Below, in pieces: positions 47,746 to 60,800 of a stretch of DNA of 64,000 bases. Position numbers and translations under genes: made by a program. Origin of the DNA: Rhizophagus clarus (lineage: Eukaryota; Glomeromycota; Glomeromycetes; Glomerales; Glomeraceae); contig BLAL01000004.1 in assembly GCA_015698045.1 (NCBI GenBank), forward strand, positions 1,240,001 to 1,304,000, read 5' to 3'. A model generated the notes under the pieces. The model was not told the DNA's origin, made no database searches, and was given only the letters and a program-made list of their open reading frames with translations. How positions within the stretch are numbered: position 1 is the stretch's first letter; each line of letters starts with the position of its first letter.

Positions 47746-48539
47746 TTTATTTATTTATTTAACTGAAGCAAGTTGTGGCATATGTTTACAGGTCGAAGAC
47801 AGAAAAGAAATTACTATCTAAACTTAGTAAGGAATTAGAGGCACAACCCAAGACAGGACTGGTTACCTGAACCCAGGCCAACCCGCCGTTAATGGTATAT
47901 CGACCCCGGGAGTCGCAAAGTTAATTTTACAACTAACTTTGTAGCTAACGGTGAGGATAAAAACAAATAAAGGTATGCGGTTAGTAAAAAAAGGACTACA
48001 TTAGGATAGAAGGCTATATAAAAGGGGGTAATCTACAAACACTACACCACTAAGAAAATGACTAATAAACTAAAAAAAAAGAAACTTTAATCTACTTCAA
48101 TCAATTTAAAAGTGCTAACACCAGCTTCAGGATGTCCGCTTTGTCCAGAGTGGCGTTAGTTGTCTTCTGCTTCTTGTTCTTGGACGGAGGGTTGCGCTTC
48201 ACTGAACGTGACGAACCTGGCTTTGACGAAGACTTGGGCAAACCTTGGGCTCCACTATCCTTCTTGGAGCGTTTTTGAGATGACCGTGCCGAATTCTTTC
48301 CAGAATTCTTCTTAGGAGGGCGACCGCTTGTTCGATACCATTTGAACTCGGTTCTTTCATAGACAAAGGGGGATTCTAACGCCGTCTTTAAATCCTCATA
48401 GTTTTCGAAATATCCCAACAATGTCACGCGATCGGTACCTTGCTTGAGGAATTTATAGGCCTTAAGGCCTTGATCCTTAAAAAAAGAATCTCGTTTGTCG
48501 TAATCCTGGGTAAGTAGAGGGTCTGCGGTTACAGACACT
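47746..48539 (-). mobile_element. 5'-truncated LINE-like insertion with 17-bp target duplication
   Basis: A perfect 17-bp direct repeat (GAGTTTAAAGTAGCTTA) at 47729-47745 and 48540-48556 brackets 794 bp that are much more GC-rich than the surroundings. On the minus strand the insertion begins inside an open frame, runs through a 3' region of about 355 bp, and ends in a (TAAA)n-type tail. A long target duplication, 5' truncation and a short-repeat tail are the marks of target-primed reverse transcription by a non-LTR retrotransposon. Confidence 0.8.
48101..48538 (-). CDS. partial ORF1-like protein of the LINE-like insertion
   Basis: 145 codons, open to the 5' edge of the insertion with no ATG (the first possible start is GTG), so the N-terminus is missing. 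The first 75 residues (VTLLGYFENYEDLKTALESP, then FKWYRT) look like an RRM-type nucleic-acid-binding fold; the rest is a Lys/Ser/Arg-rich basic region (GRPPKKNSGKNSARSSQKRS) and a short hydrophobic end (ADILKLVLALLN). This layout suits the RNA-binding first protein of a non-LTR retrotransposon. A chromatin-type basic protein is possible but less likely given the insertion boundaries. Codon use is GC-rich compared with host genes. Confidence 0.55.
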   Translation of the reverse strand: MSVTADPLLTQDYDKRDSFFKDQGLKAYKFLKQGTDRVTLLGYFENYEDLKTALESPFVYERTEFKWYRTSGRPPKKNSGKNSARSSQKRSKKDSGAQGLPKSSSKPGSSRSVKRNPPSKNKKQKTTNATLDKADILKLVLALLN

Positions 48540-48556
48540 GAGTTTAAAGTAGCTTA

Positions 48557-50030
48557 AATTATGATTTAAATATATTTAGTATATCGTGATGATCATGTGA
48601 TTAAAAATAATATGATTATCAAAGTTTCACACATACAAGTACTGTACGTAAATTTTTAATACAACTTTTTAAAAAAATGTTAATACAAAATAATAGAACT
48701 ATTTGTTTATTACAGATTCAGTTACAGTAATCATATAAAATCAAAAATTCATTTACTGAAAATATTTGAATCCCAACCATTTGATCCCAACCATTTAAAG
48801 AGAGAAACGGATACAAGAAAATTATATATTCATTTACCAATTCTTTTGAATTTTGATATTATAGTTTTGGCCATGGTGATGATAATAGTAAAGTAAAAAG
48901 TCATTTTTATTACTTATAATAATATATTATATTAGTATAACTGAATTTATAATATAAAATTAATGTTAGCTTTTCACTGCTGATGATATTTGTCAATTAT
49001 TTAATAAATAGTCAAAATTCAATTCGTATTTCAGTTTGTAAGCTTCTTTTTTTAATAAGTGGTTAAATTAGTAATAGTAACACTTTATTAAAAAAAAGGT
49101 AAAGAATAAACACTTTATACATAGTGCTATTATCTTCGGTAATGATATATTACATTCTCTTTAAAATTTTACTCAACTCGGGAGTTCCACAGATAAATTC
49201 TACATATTTCGTAAATGAAATCCACATATTTCATTAAAGAATTCCACAAATTTCCAATGAGCTTTTACACTAAACGGAAATCTACACAATTCTCGAATAA
49301 AATACATAGATATATGTGGAAACATGTCCACATGATCCGATGCATAAAATTCCACAGGTTTCCAAACTAATATATGTGGAATTATGTGGACCGATCTACC
49401 TAAAAATTTCCTGATGTAGCCGCAGCTCATTGCCTCGCATTAAGATTAATAAATTCAGAATGTTTATATGGGCGTTGTCACTTACTCATTTTTTGTCATT
49501 ATTAGTATCTAGCTAAATATATCCGTTGTGTATTAATTGTAATGGTCTGTTATTTACTATATTAAATAGTTCCGTAGCTTTACAAAAACCACGAAATAAT
49601 CGAGAATTTTATTAAACAATTAAAATTATTAAGAAAAATCATAACAAAAAAGCTAAGAGAAAGTTTTGAAAAAACGTTTATATTTATACTAGAAAATCAT
49701 TCATTCGGCATAAATTACAAAATAACTATTTATTATTTAGCAAATAATTATCTTAATTATTATATATTTTAACAGCTATTAGAAAAAAAAGTTACAAATA
49801 AGGAAGAAAATAAGGAATTTTATTGCTTTCAGTTCATAATTAAAAAAAAAATTTTTCTTTTACCAAATAAACCATATATAATTACGAAAAAAAAAATTTT
49901 CTTAATACACGTTTATCCACTATCTTTACCTTACTTGAAGAGACCATTTCACAAAAATCTAAATTTAAAGATATAACTGAAAATCAATTATATTATCTCG
50001 ATGCATCATATTAATATAAATATACTAACA
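48557..50030. other. intergenic and 3' flank of gene D
   Basis: 48557-49170 is featureless AT-rich DNA. 49170-49417 is a TACATCAGG-family fragment. From 49418 (GCCGCAGCTCATTGCC) to 50030 the sequence parallels the 3' flanks of genes C and E. No gene. Confidence 0.5.
49170..49417. mobile_element. inverted fragment of the TACATCAGG element family
   Basis: The complement of 49350-49417 reads TACATCAGGAAATTTTTAGG then TAGATCGG, like the left end at 43832 (GCAGATCGG), and shares its ATTAGTTTGGAAA and TCCACA words. The other terminus is not recognisable, so the left boundary is approximate. Confidence 0.5.
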
Positions 50031-53000
50031 TTACCTTTTAAAATCTAAGTCAGCTAATTGGGAATCTTGGCATGATACTAAAACAAAACAAATCAATTAA
50101 AATTATTACAAATATATTAATAAATTTTAGATCAACATACCTTCGTTAGTTTTGTCTTCTTGAAGATACGAACTAATAACAGAGGAATTAACAGGTTTTA
50201 ATAGGTTACTAAATGTAAGTTCTCGGCTTGTATAAATTGCATCAGGATCTTTTTCATAAGATGTTACAATATTTGATATTTTTTTATCAGCCATTTCAAA
50301 TATGGCTTTAATTTCTTTTCCTTTATATCCAAAATTTTCCTCTTCTTGCATCGATTCAGAGTTAACAGAATTATACCAAAATTTTATTATATTTAATAAT
50401 TCATTTGCTGATGGCCTCTCAATTGGATTAGCATTTGTACATCTATAAGCTAATTTCTTATAAATTTCAGGCGTTCCTTTTCCAAATTCAGGTCTGAGTC
50501 CATTACATATAGCTAATGCTAAGTTTAAATTATGTTTTCTATTATAAAATGGCGGTTTTCCAAATGACAATTCGATCATGATTATACCAAAACTATAAAT
50601 ATCAGATGATGATGTGTATGGCTCTCTATTTAAAACTTCTGGGGCAATATATGGCAGTACACCATATATTTTATTATCTGATTTTTGTTCATTTGCAGGT
50701 CCAGATAATCCAAAATCTGAAATATATAATGTAAAGTCTTTTCGTAATATATTTCCACTATGTAGATCTTTATGAAGATATCCTAATTTATGCATATTTT
50801 TAAGATCAATTGCTAAATGCAGTAACCACTCGATTTTGGTCTTCCATGAAGTATTGATAAATTTACATAAAAGATTATTTCTCAAATTTCCTTCATTTGC
50901 AAAATCCATAATTATTATAAATTCCTTAGTCCCTAGATCCTTAGTCAATCCATAAAATGTTAAATAAGATTTATCATTTAAATAGAAGTTCCAATATATT
51001 TTAAGCTATCATATAAAGAATAATATGGATTAAAATTTTTTAGTTGCGATTAAAAATTAAATGATAATGATGAATAAAAATATAGTACACAACATACCTC
51101 ATTCAGATATTTATTTGATATAATATGTGATCTACCTAACTTTTTCAAAGCAACTTTTATGGGTTTTGGTTTTAATTTTTTCCAGCTCCCATCATTTAGT
51201 TTTTCATATTCTGATTTACCATCTATCCATGTTGCAGAATATACTTTTGCAAACCCACCTTCTCCAACTTTTTCTATATTTGTAAATCTATTAAATGGAA
51301 TCCACTCAAGGAATTTATGATCTAATCTTTGTCCTGCATTATAAATCGAATCTTTAATAAATTTATCAACATTTAAATTTCCGCTAGTCCATCCTTCTAT
51401 CATACAGTATGGATCACATTCCTTACACCATAATTTTTCAATAAATGGTTTATTGCAATAAGTACATATCTTATTATTAAAGTGATCATTTTCTAGTATG
51501 AATCAAAATAATAAACATTAGTGCTGGTAGTATTTTAATTAAAATTAAATATAAAATAGAATACCTTTATTTTTTGTTTCTTCAAGATATGAAATAATAA
51601 TAGATGAATTAACGGGTTTTGGCAAATTATTAAACATAAATACTTGGCAAGTATAATTAGCCTCTGAATTCTTTTCATATGAAGTTGAAATGTTTGGTAT
51701 TTTATTATTAGCATCATCGAATATAAGTTTGATTTCTTTTTCTATATACCCTAGAATTTTACCACCACTATTAAGAATAATATTCCAAAAATTTATAATT
51801 TGATATAATTCATCAGCTGTTGGCCTTTCATATGAATTAGCATTCATACATTTATAAGCTAATTTTTTATAAATTTCAGGAGTTCCTTCTCCAAATTCTG
51901 GTCTAAGTCCATTACATATACCTGATGCTAAACTTGAATTGAAATTTTTATTATAAAATGGCGGCTTTCCAGATGATAATTCTACCATAATTATTCCAAA
52001 ACTATAAATGTCAGAAGATAATGTATGTCGTTCACCATTTAAAACTTCTGGAGCAATATATGGTAATATACCATAAATTTTATACTCTGATTTTTGCTCA
52101 TTTGCCAGCTCAAAGAATTTAAAATAAGAATAATTATCATTTTGCAATATATTTCCATTATGAAGATCTTTATAAAAATATTTTAATTTATGTAAGTATC
52201 TAAGAATAAATGCTACATCCCGTAATAAACAAATTTTATCTTCCCATAAAATGTTCTTAAAATCATTTGTAAGAATACTATTTCTCAAACTTTTCGCATT
52301 TGTGAATTTTACTACCATCATAATTTCTTCAGTTTTTGATTTTTTAGTTATTCCATAAAACTTTAATGTATCATCCATTTTATATAAATTCCAATAAAAT
52401 TTGAGCTATAATTATAAAAGTGTTATAAAAATAATAAAAAATAAAAAATACATATAAATCTAATGTAAACATACTGTACCTTGTTTAAACATTCGGTTAT
52501 ATTCTGTGATTCATTTAAACTTTTCAAAATAACTTTCATAGATTTAGCCTTCGATTTTCTCCAACTTCCATTAATAAGCTTAAATTCTGATTTACCATCT
52601 GTCCATATTGCAGAATACACTTTGGAAACTCCTTCCTCTTCAATTTGTTCTATATTTATAAACCTATCAAATGGTATCCATTCAAGAAAATAATAATTGT
52701 AATTTCTTGCATTATACATTGTATCTTTTATAAACTTATCAATATCAGAAATTTCGCTAGTCCATCCCTCAATTATATAATGAGGATCACATTCATTACA
52801 CCATAATTCTTCAATAATTGATTTATTACAATAAGAACAAACTTCATATTCGTTTAATATATCTTGAATAAAAAGAAAACCGAATTAGCATTTATCCTAA
52901 CTGTAAAATTTAGCATAAACTTCCTATCCTAGAGTACGATACCTTCATTATTATTCACATTTACTTCAATAGGATTTGATAAATTGTTAAATGAAAATGA

Positions 53001-54266
53001 TTGGCTAATATATATAGCATCAGGATTCTTTTTATATAAAGTTGAAATATTTTTTATTTCTTTACCAGTTTCTTTAAATATACTAGTTTCGACTTCCTTT
53101 CCGTTATAACCAAACATTTCACCACTAATAGAATGATCCCAAAATATTAATATTTTACGTAATTCATCTGTTTTTGGTCTTTGTTTTGGATTAGAATTCA
53201 TACATCTATAAGCTAATTCCTTGTAAAATTCAGGAGTTCCTTTTCCAAATTTTGGTCTAAGTCCATTACATATATCTCCTACCAAATCCAAATCATATTT
53301 TCTATCATGAAAAGGTGGTGTTCCAGATGATAATTCAGCCATAATTATACCAAAACTATAAATGTCGGAAGATGGAGTATATAGGTTTCCATTTAAAACT
53401 TCAGGAGCAATATAAGGTAGTACACCATATAATTTATTATCAAATTTTTGTTTATTTGCCGGTCCGGTTAATCCGAAATCTGAAATATAAGTATTATACC
53501 ACCCATAATCATAATTGACTAAAATATTTCCGCTATGAAGATTTTTATGAAAATATCCTAATTTGTGTAAGTTATTAAGTCCTAAAATTAAATGGCCTAA
53601 AATTCTGATTTTATTATCCCATAAAATGTTGTCAAATTCATTTAAATAAAAACTTCTCAAACTTCCTTTATTTGTCAATTCAATTATCATCATAAACTCT
53701 TTAGTTATTGGATCTTTAGTCATTCCATAAAATCTCAAAGAAAAATTTTCTTCTAAATAAACATTCCAATGTATCTTAAGCTATAAAAAATTTAAAGTAA
53801 ATTAATGAAAATTGTAATTTTAAAATTTTAAATGATAAAAAATGTATGTAATGAAATATACCTCATTTAAATATTCAATTGATATTTCATGGGATCCATT
53901 TAATCTTTTCAAAGCAACTTTAATTGGTTTAGGATTTAATTTTTTCCAATTTCCATATTCAAAAATATAATTTGCTTTACCATTTATCCATGTCGCAGAA
54001 TATACTTTGGAAAATCCACCTTCACCAATTTGTTTTATATCTGTAAATCTATCAAATGGTACCCATTCAAGCCATGTTCCATATTTTCTTGAGTACATCG
54101 TATCTTTGATGAATTTATCAACGTCAGGATTTTCGCTCGTCCATCCTTCAATTATTTTATATGGGTCACATTTTTTACACCATAATTCTTCAAAAAAAGG
54201 CTGACCACAATAAGAACAGATTTTATGGTTAGAGTCTATATCTGAAATACTTAATTCAGACTCCAT
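50031..54266 (-). CDS. triple-module kinase D, original start codon lost
   Basis: Exons in transcript order: 54266-53862, 53780-52943, 52862-52480, 52405-51565, 51492-51098, 51005-50141, 50077-50031 (3774 nt, 1257 residues). At the position of the paralogues' ATG (54296-54294) this gene has ATA. The first in-frame ATG is at 54266, created by Ile to Met at the eleventh codon (VPMESEL), and I use it; it still precedes the knuckle. Module 1 (1-414): GEGGFSKVYSA, HKNLHSGN, DFG. Module 2 (415-822): EEEGVSKVYSA, LNK, YKDLHNGN, KFFE in place of DFG. Module 3 (823-1242): GEGGFAKVYSA, VALKKL, HKDLHSGN, DFG, APE intact. Tail VSCQDSQLADLDFKR. Modules 2 and 3 are closest to gene B, module 1 to gene E. 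All frames are open and all splice sites intact, so it is probably still expressed. Confidence 0.8.
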
Positions 54267-54371
54267 TGGAACTTGAGTTTTATTATCTATACTTATTACT
54301 TTTATCAATAGATTTATTTCTGTGAGAACGGAGTGAAAAAAGGATATTGTTCTTCATTATAAACACTTTGG

Positions 54372-54535
54372 TGAATTGTTGCACACGATTTGATTTGATC
54401 ATCATTTATTCAATGTACTTTGTATTCGTAACTAATGTTGTATGAGGCGCGCTTCATAATTTGTAACACAAATACGGGTCCGGCATTTGGCTGGTATCAT
54501 CCAGACCTATGCTCGTGTTACTTTAATTTTATACG
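54372..54535 (-). promoter_or_regulatory. 5' flank block of gene D, diverged
   Basis: Shares TTGTTGCACACGATTTGATT, TTGTAACACAAATACGGG and the CTCGTGTTACTTTAATTT block with the other copies, but the GATCATCGTGATTC core is broken here (GATCATCATTTATTC). If the block is a promoter, gene D, which also lost its start codon, may be differently regulated. Confidence 0.3.
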
Positions 54536-56630
54536 CTGGCCACGAACTGAAATTAACACGAGATAAATTTTGCCGCTCGAGGTTCTCTCATAATGAATAT
54601 TGTATTCGCGACATTTTTGAAAATGTTCTGTGCTAGTAATTTTGGTTAAACCATAAATCCACTGCCCGGATATTGTTTAATGCAACTTGAGATATTGCAT
54701 ATTTAATTAAACCGTTATACCGTAATAGGCAAGGGCGGAATTTTGACAAATAATAATGTCGAGGTAAGTGTTGATGACTTTATTTAATTGTTTTTATTTA
54801 CTTGCAATTTAATTATATTTGAAATACTAATATTAATGCAACTTATAACGATTAAAAAATAAAGAATTAAACGGTTTTGATTAGACATTTTCTTAATTTT
54901 TGGTTTTCTTTTTAAAACACAAATCTTCAAAAATATTGTTAATTCTTGCCTTAATAATTAAAAATAAAACTACGAAATATTATAATATATTATTTCTGGC
55001 CATCAAGTTTCTGGCGCCCAGAAAACATATTATTACACGAGCATCCTCTATTGTTATAAATATTAACAAAATCTATATCATCATCTTCTATCCATCAGAA
55101 AGTCATGTAGTACGATTGAGAATGAATGTATAGTGCGGTTAAATGATCTGCGTATGTATGGTTTTAAAGTAGAACAACGTACGATACATACTAGATTGTT
55201 ATATGTAAAAAAAAAATAGTATTTTACTAGCGGCTGCCTGTTGCTTCGCACCAGGATCAATAAGTTGATTTAAATAATATTATGATATATATTGAAAAGA
55301 AAATCCTAATGAATAAATCATCGTCACAATTTATTATTTCAAAATTTGATTGCTAACTTACTTATTTCTTTATTTGCCTTAGATTTCTCCATACTCGTTT
55401 TTAAACTATTGTAGTTCCTGAACTAAGGTTGTAGAAAACTAAGAATTAACTTGAGGGGTATCAGTCAGACAAGTCCCGGCTGAACAATCATCAAAACATT
55501 TGCCAGGTATACTTTTTTTTGGTTATGATCTACTAGAAAACTTTGCTTGCGAATTTATATCTTAGATTCATAGATTTAAGAGTAAGAATAATGAATCCAA
55601 ATCTTAAAATCTAAGATAGATTATATCGCCCACCCTCCCTCCTAACGAACAGACGGCTATTGTATAAAAAAAAAAATTGTGCATGTTACAGTACACAAAA
55701 AAAAGAATATAAACAAACATTGAACATCAAATGATCATCCTTATATAGACATATTCTACAAATATTTCGTAATTACAGATAATCTTTTTTTTTTTCTACA
55801 CTTATAAATATGAACTAGGAAACGGAAATCGTTTTTAAGTCCGAAGTAAATCACAGAATCCGTCACCTAAAGAACATAGGTTCAGTTCCTGGGATGAGCG
55901 GAATAATTGGGAATTATCCGGACATCCGGACACGACGTCATCAAGCGTAGAAGTATATATAGTCCTTCGTTATACTTCGGATTAAACAAACCTGTTATCG
56001 AAAAAAAAAAAATATTTAAAAAGTATTCTGTTTTATGTTATTGTACACCTTATAGATATATCATATTTTGCGGGAAAGGAATGATTTTTCTGATAATCCT
56101 TTTTATGTGCATAAATTGTCGGAGTATCTACTATAAGTTTGATTATAAAATAGGAGAAGCCTCATAGTAAAAATGATTAGTACAGATTTTTTTGTATGCA
56201 AGCTATTTTGAATACTTTCCTGATCTGACATCCCGAAATAGATGATATAAAAAATATTAATAAATTAAATTTTTACACTGATAATGTGATCAAATTCGTT
56301 GAGAAATTTTCAAATTCGCGATTGTAATTTTATAAAGATACCTCTAAAGAATTAAATTTTGTTGGCAAAAATTACAAATAATTGATGGAACATGAGAAAT
56401 TAAAATTTTCATGACAGCAATTTTAATTATAAATTTATTAATAAACTGGGAATTTCGGAATTTGTTACAGAAAATTTGTCCTAATTAGTCATTTTTATTA
56501 ATGAGCGGCTCCTATGTTTGTGATTAAACTTATTGTAGACACCCTAACATACTGTAAATAGGACAACCACCGCTTAATGCTGCGCAGATAGACAGGTGAT
56601 AATCATGCCGGTGAAGCTTAACAAATTAGT
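54536..56630. other. 5' flank of gene D, then intergenic
   Basis: The duplicated flank runs to about 55225 and stops at CTAGCGGCTGCCTGTTGCTTC (55227 on), a motif like those bordering the other side of D (49418) and E (57300). Beyond that no gene is seen. A TATA-like ATATATAG at about 55955 with CTTCG repeats downstream precedes an 86-codon frame (55907-56167) without recognisable domain. Confidence 0.4.
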
Positions 56631-57075
56631 CTGGTATAAAATATAGGGCAATCTATATTAAAATATAGATCTAATCTATATTAAAATATAGATCTAATCT
56701 ATATTAAAATATAGATCTAATCTATATTAAAATATAGATCTAATCTAGTATAAAATATAGTATAAAATAGATAAATCTATATTTTATAACAGATTTATCA
56801 TATTTTATACTAGATTTTCCCATATTTTATACTAGATTTTTCTATATTTTAATATAGATAAATCTAGTATTTAATACTAGACTTTTGATCAGAACGGCGG
56901 GTCATAGATCCGGGATAAATATAGATCAAATCCGGGATGAAATATTGGATCAGATCCAGTGTGAAATATGGATAAATCCAGGGTGAAATGGATAAATCCA
57001 TATTTTATCCTGGATAAAATCCGGGATCTGATTCAGGGTTTAATCCCGGACTTTTGATCAGAATGGCGCTTCATA
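56631..57075. repeat. foldback repeat block with 23-bp palindromic units
   Basis: Four tandem copies of a 23-base unit, itself a 9-bp stem around AA (ATCTATATT-AA-AATATAGAT), start at 56650. The following 56755-56880 carries the complementary words (TAGATTTATC, ATATTTTATACTAGA), so the whole can fold on itself. A second part (56907-57050) repeats ATCCGGGAT/ATCCAGG words in both orientations. Both parts end with ACTTTTGATCAGAAYGGCG (56880 and 57050), which suggests two tandem copies of one element end. Confidence 0.75.
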
Positions 57076-57889
57076 CATAGTACATATATAGTATGCAATA
57101 AAAACCTTGAAAATAGTTAAACCAAATATAGCTGCTATACTAACCTAAAACTGAAATACTTGGTTAGTATGATCAGCACAAATAACAGAAAAAATTGATC
57201 TATTTTTAAATGAAGTTAAGCAATATGCCAAAAGCTTTTCAGCATTCTTTTCTTTATGCTAAACTAAATTATTTAATTAGTTTTTTTTAATTCAATACTA
57301 GCAGCCCATTGCCTCATATTAAGATTAAATAAGTTCAGAGTGTTTATATTGACGTTGTTACTTACTCATTTTTTGTCATTATTAGTATTTAGCTAAATAT
57401 ATCCGTTGTGCAATTGTAATAGTCTTTCTATTTACTATATTAAATAGTTCTGTAGCTTTAGCAAAACCACTAAATAACCGACAACTTTATTAAGCAATTA
57501 AAATTATTAAGAAAAATCTTAATAAGAAAGCTAAGAGAAAGCTTTGGAAAAAGTTTATATTTATAATAGAAAATAATTCATTCGGTACAAATTACAAAAT
57601 AACTATTTATTATTTAGCAAATAATTATTTCAATTACTGTATATTTTAACAGCTATTAGAAAAAAAAAGTTACAAATAAGAAAGAAAATAAGAAATTTTA
57701 TTGCTTTTATAAATAAAAAAAAGATTTTTTTCCTTTATCAAATAAATCTTATATAATTACAAAAAAAAAAACTTTTCTTAATACACGTTATATCCACTAT
57801 CTTTAAGAGACCATTTCACAAAAATCTAAATTTTAAAGATATAACTGAAAGTCAATTATATTATCTCGATGATATTAATATAAACTATA

Positions 57890-60800
57890 TTACCTTTTAA
57901 AATCTAAGTCTGCTAATTGGGAATCTTGGCATGCCACTAAAACAAAACAATCAATTAATTATTACAAATATAATAACAAATTTTCAATCAATCAATATAC
58001 CTTCGTTAGTCTCATCTTGAAGATACGAACTAATAATAGAGGAATTAACAGGTTTTGATAGGTTACTAAATGTAAGTTCTCGGCTTGTATAAAATGCATC
58101 AGGATCTTTTTCATAAGAGGTTAAAATATTTGGTATTTCTTTATCAGCTGCTTCAAATATAGCTTTAACTTCTTTTCCTTTATATCCAAAATTTTCCTCT
58201 TCTTGCATCGATTCAGAGTTAATAGAATCGTACCAAAATTCTATTATACTGAATAATTCATTTGCTGATGGCCTCTCAATTGGATTAGCATTTGTACATC
58301 TATAAGCTAATTTCTTATAAATTTCAGGCGTTCCTTTTCCAAATTCAGGTCTGAGTCCATTACATATAGCTAATGCTAAGTTTAAATTATGTTTTCTATT
58401 ATAAAACGGAGGCTTTCCAAATGACAATTCGATCATAATTATACCAAGGCTATAAATATCAGATGATGTTGTATATGGCTCTCTGTTTAAAACTTCTGGA
58501 GCAATATATGGTAATACACCATATATTTTATTATCTGATTTTTGTTCATTTGCTGGTCCAGATAATCCAAAGTCCGAAACGTAATAATAATAATAATCAT
58601 TTAGCAAAATATTTCCACTATGTAAATCTTTATGAAGATATCCAAATTCATGTATATTTTTAAGATCAACAATCAAATCATATAACAGTTTAATTTTGTG
58701 TATCCAGAACATAATATTTAATGCGCGTAAAAGAAAGTTTCTCAAATTTCCGTTACTTGCAAATTCTAAAATCATTACAAATTCATTGGTCTTCGGATCT
58801 CTAGTCATTCCATAAAAAACTAAATAATTGTTGTTCAAATAAATATCCCAATGTATTTTAAGCTGTTATTTAATATAAGAATTAAATAAAATTAATTGAT
58901 ATATTAAATATATGAGAAAGAGTATGTACTATGTAAATACCTCATTTAAGTATTTGACAGATATATTTTGTGATCCATTCAATTTTTTCAAAGCAACTTT
59001 TATAGATTTAGTTTCTAATTTTTTCCAGCTTCCATCACCTCGTCTTTCGTATTTTGATTTACCATCTATCCACGTTGCAGAATATACTTTGGAAAATCCT
59101 CCTTCACCAATTTGCTCTATATTTATAAACCTATCAAATGGTACCCATTCAAGAAATTTAATATTAGGTCCTTTTCTTGCATTATAAATCGAATCTTTAA
59201 TAAATTTATCAATATTTAAGTTTCCACTAGTCCATCCTTCTATAATACAATATGGATCACATTCTCTGCACCATAATATCATTTCAATAAACGGCTTATT
59301 ACAATAAGAACATATCTTATTCTTAAAGTGATCATTTTCTAGTATAATCAAAATAATAAATATTAGTGCTGGTAGTATTTTAATTAAAATCAAACATAAA
59401 ATTGAATACCTTTATTTTTTGTTTCTTCAAAATATGAAATAATAATAGATGAATTAACGGATTTTGGCAAATTATTAAACATAAATACTTGGCAAGTATA
59501 ATTAGCCTCTGAATTCTTTTCATATGAAGTTGAAATGTTTGGTATTTCATTATTAGCATCATCAAACGTAACTTTGATTTCTTTCCCTATATACCCTAAA
59601 ACTTTGCCATTAAGAATATCATTCCAAAAATTTAAAATTTGATATAATTCATCAGCTGTTGGTCTTTCATATGAATTAGCATTCATACATTTATAAGCTA
59701 ACTTCTTATAGATTTCAGGAGTTCCTTTTCCAAATTCTGGTCTAAGTCCATTACATATATCTGATGCTAAACTTGAATTGAAATTTTTATCGTAAAATGG
59801 CGGCTTTCCAGATGATAGTTCTGTCATAATTATTCCAAAACTATAAATATCAGAAGAAAGAGTATATGGTTTTCTATTCAAAATTTCTGGGGAAATATAC
59901 GGTAAAATACCATATATTTTATCATCTGATTTTTGTTCATTTGCTAGCTCAAACAATTCAAAATAAGAATAATTATCATTTTGCAATATATTTCCATTAC
60001 GAAGATCTCTATAAAAATATTTTAATTCATGTAAATATCTAAGAATAAATGCTAAATTCCGTAATAAACGAATTTTATCTTCCCATAAAATTTTATTAAA
60101 ATCATTTGTAAGAATATTTCTCAAACTTTTCACATTTGTGAATTTTACTACTATCATAATTTCTTCGGTTTTTGGTTTTTTAGTTACTCCATAAAACTTT
60201 AATGTGTCATCCATTTTACATAAATTCCAATAAAATTTGAGCTATAATTACAAAAGTGTCTTAAAAAATAATAAAAATTGAAAAATACATATAAATCTAA
60301 TGTAAATATACTGTACCTTATTTAAACATTCGGTTATATTCTGTGATTCATTCAAACATTTCAAAATAACTTTCATAGATTTAGACTCTGATTTTGTCCA
60401 ACTTCCATTAATGAGCTTAAATTCTGATTTACCGTCTGTCCATATTGCAGAATACACTTTGGAAACTCCTTCCTCTTCAATTTGTTCTATATTTACAAAC
60501 CTATCAAATGGTATCCATTCAAGAAAATAATAATTATAGTTCCTTGCATTATGCATTGTATCTTTTATAAACTTATCAATTTCAGGAATTTCGCTAGTCC
60601 ATCCCTCAATTATATAATGAGGATCACATTCATTACACCATAATTCTTCAATAATTGATTTATTACAATAAGAACAAATATTATGTTCATTAAATATATC
60701 TTAAATAAAAAGAAAACCGAATTAGTATTTATCTTAACTGTAAAATTTATCATAAACTTCCTATCATAGAATACGATACCTTCATTATTATTCACATTTA

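Noticed and set aside
55870..55900. GGTTCAGTTCC considered as a tRNA B-box
   Set aside because: No matching acceptor or anticodon arms upstream.
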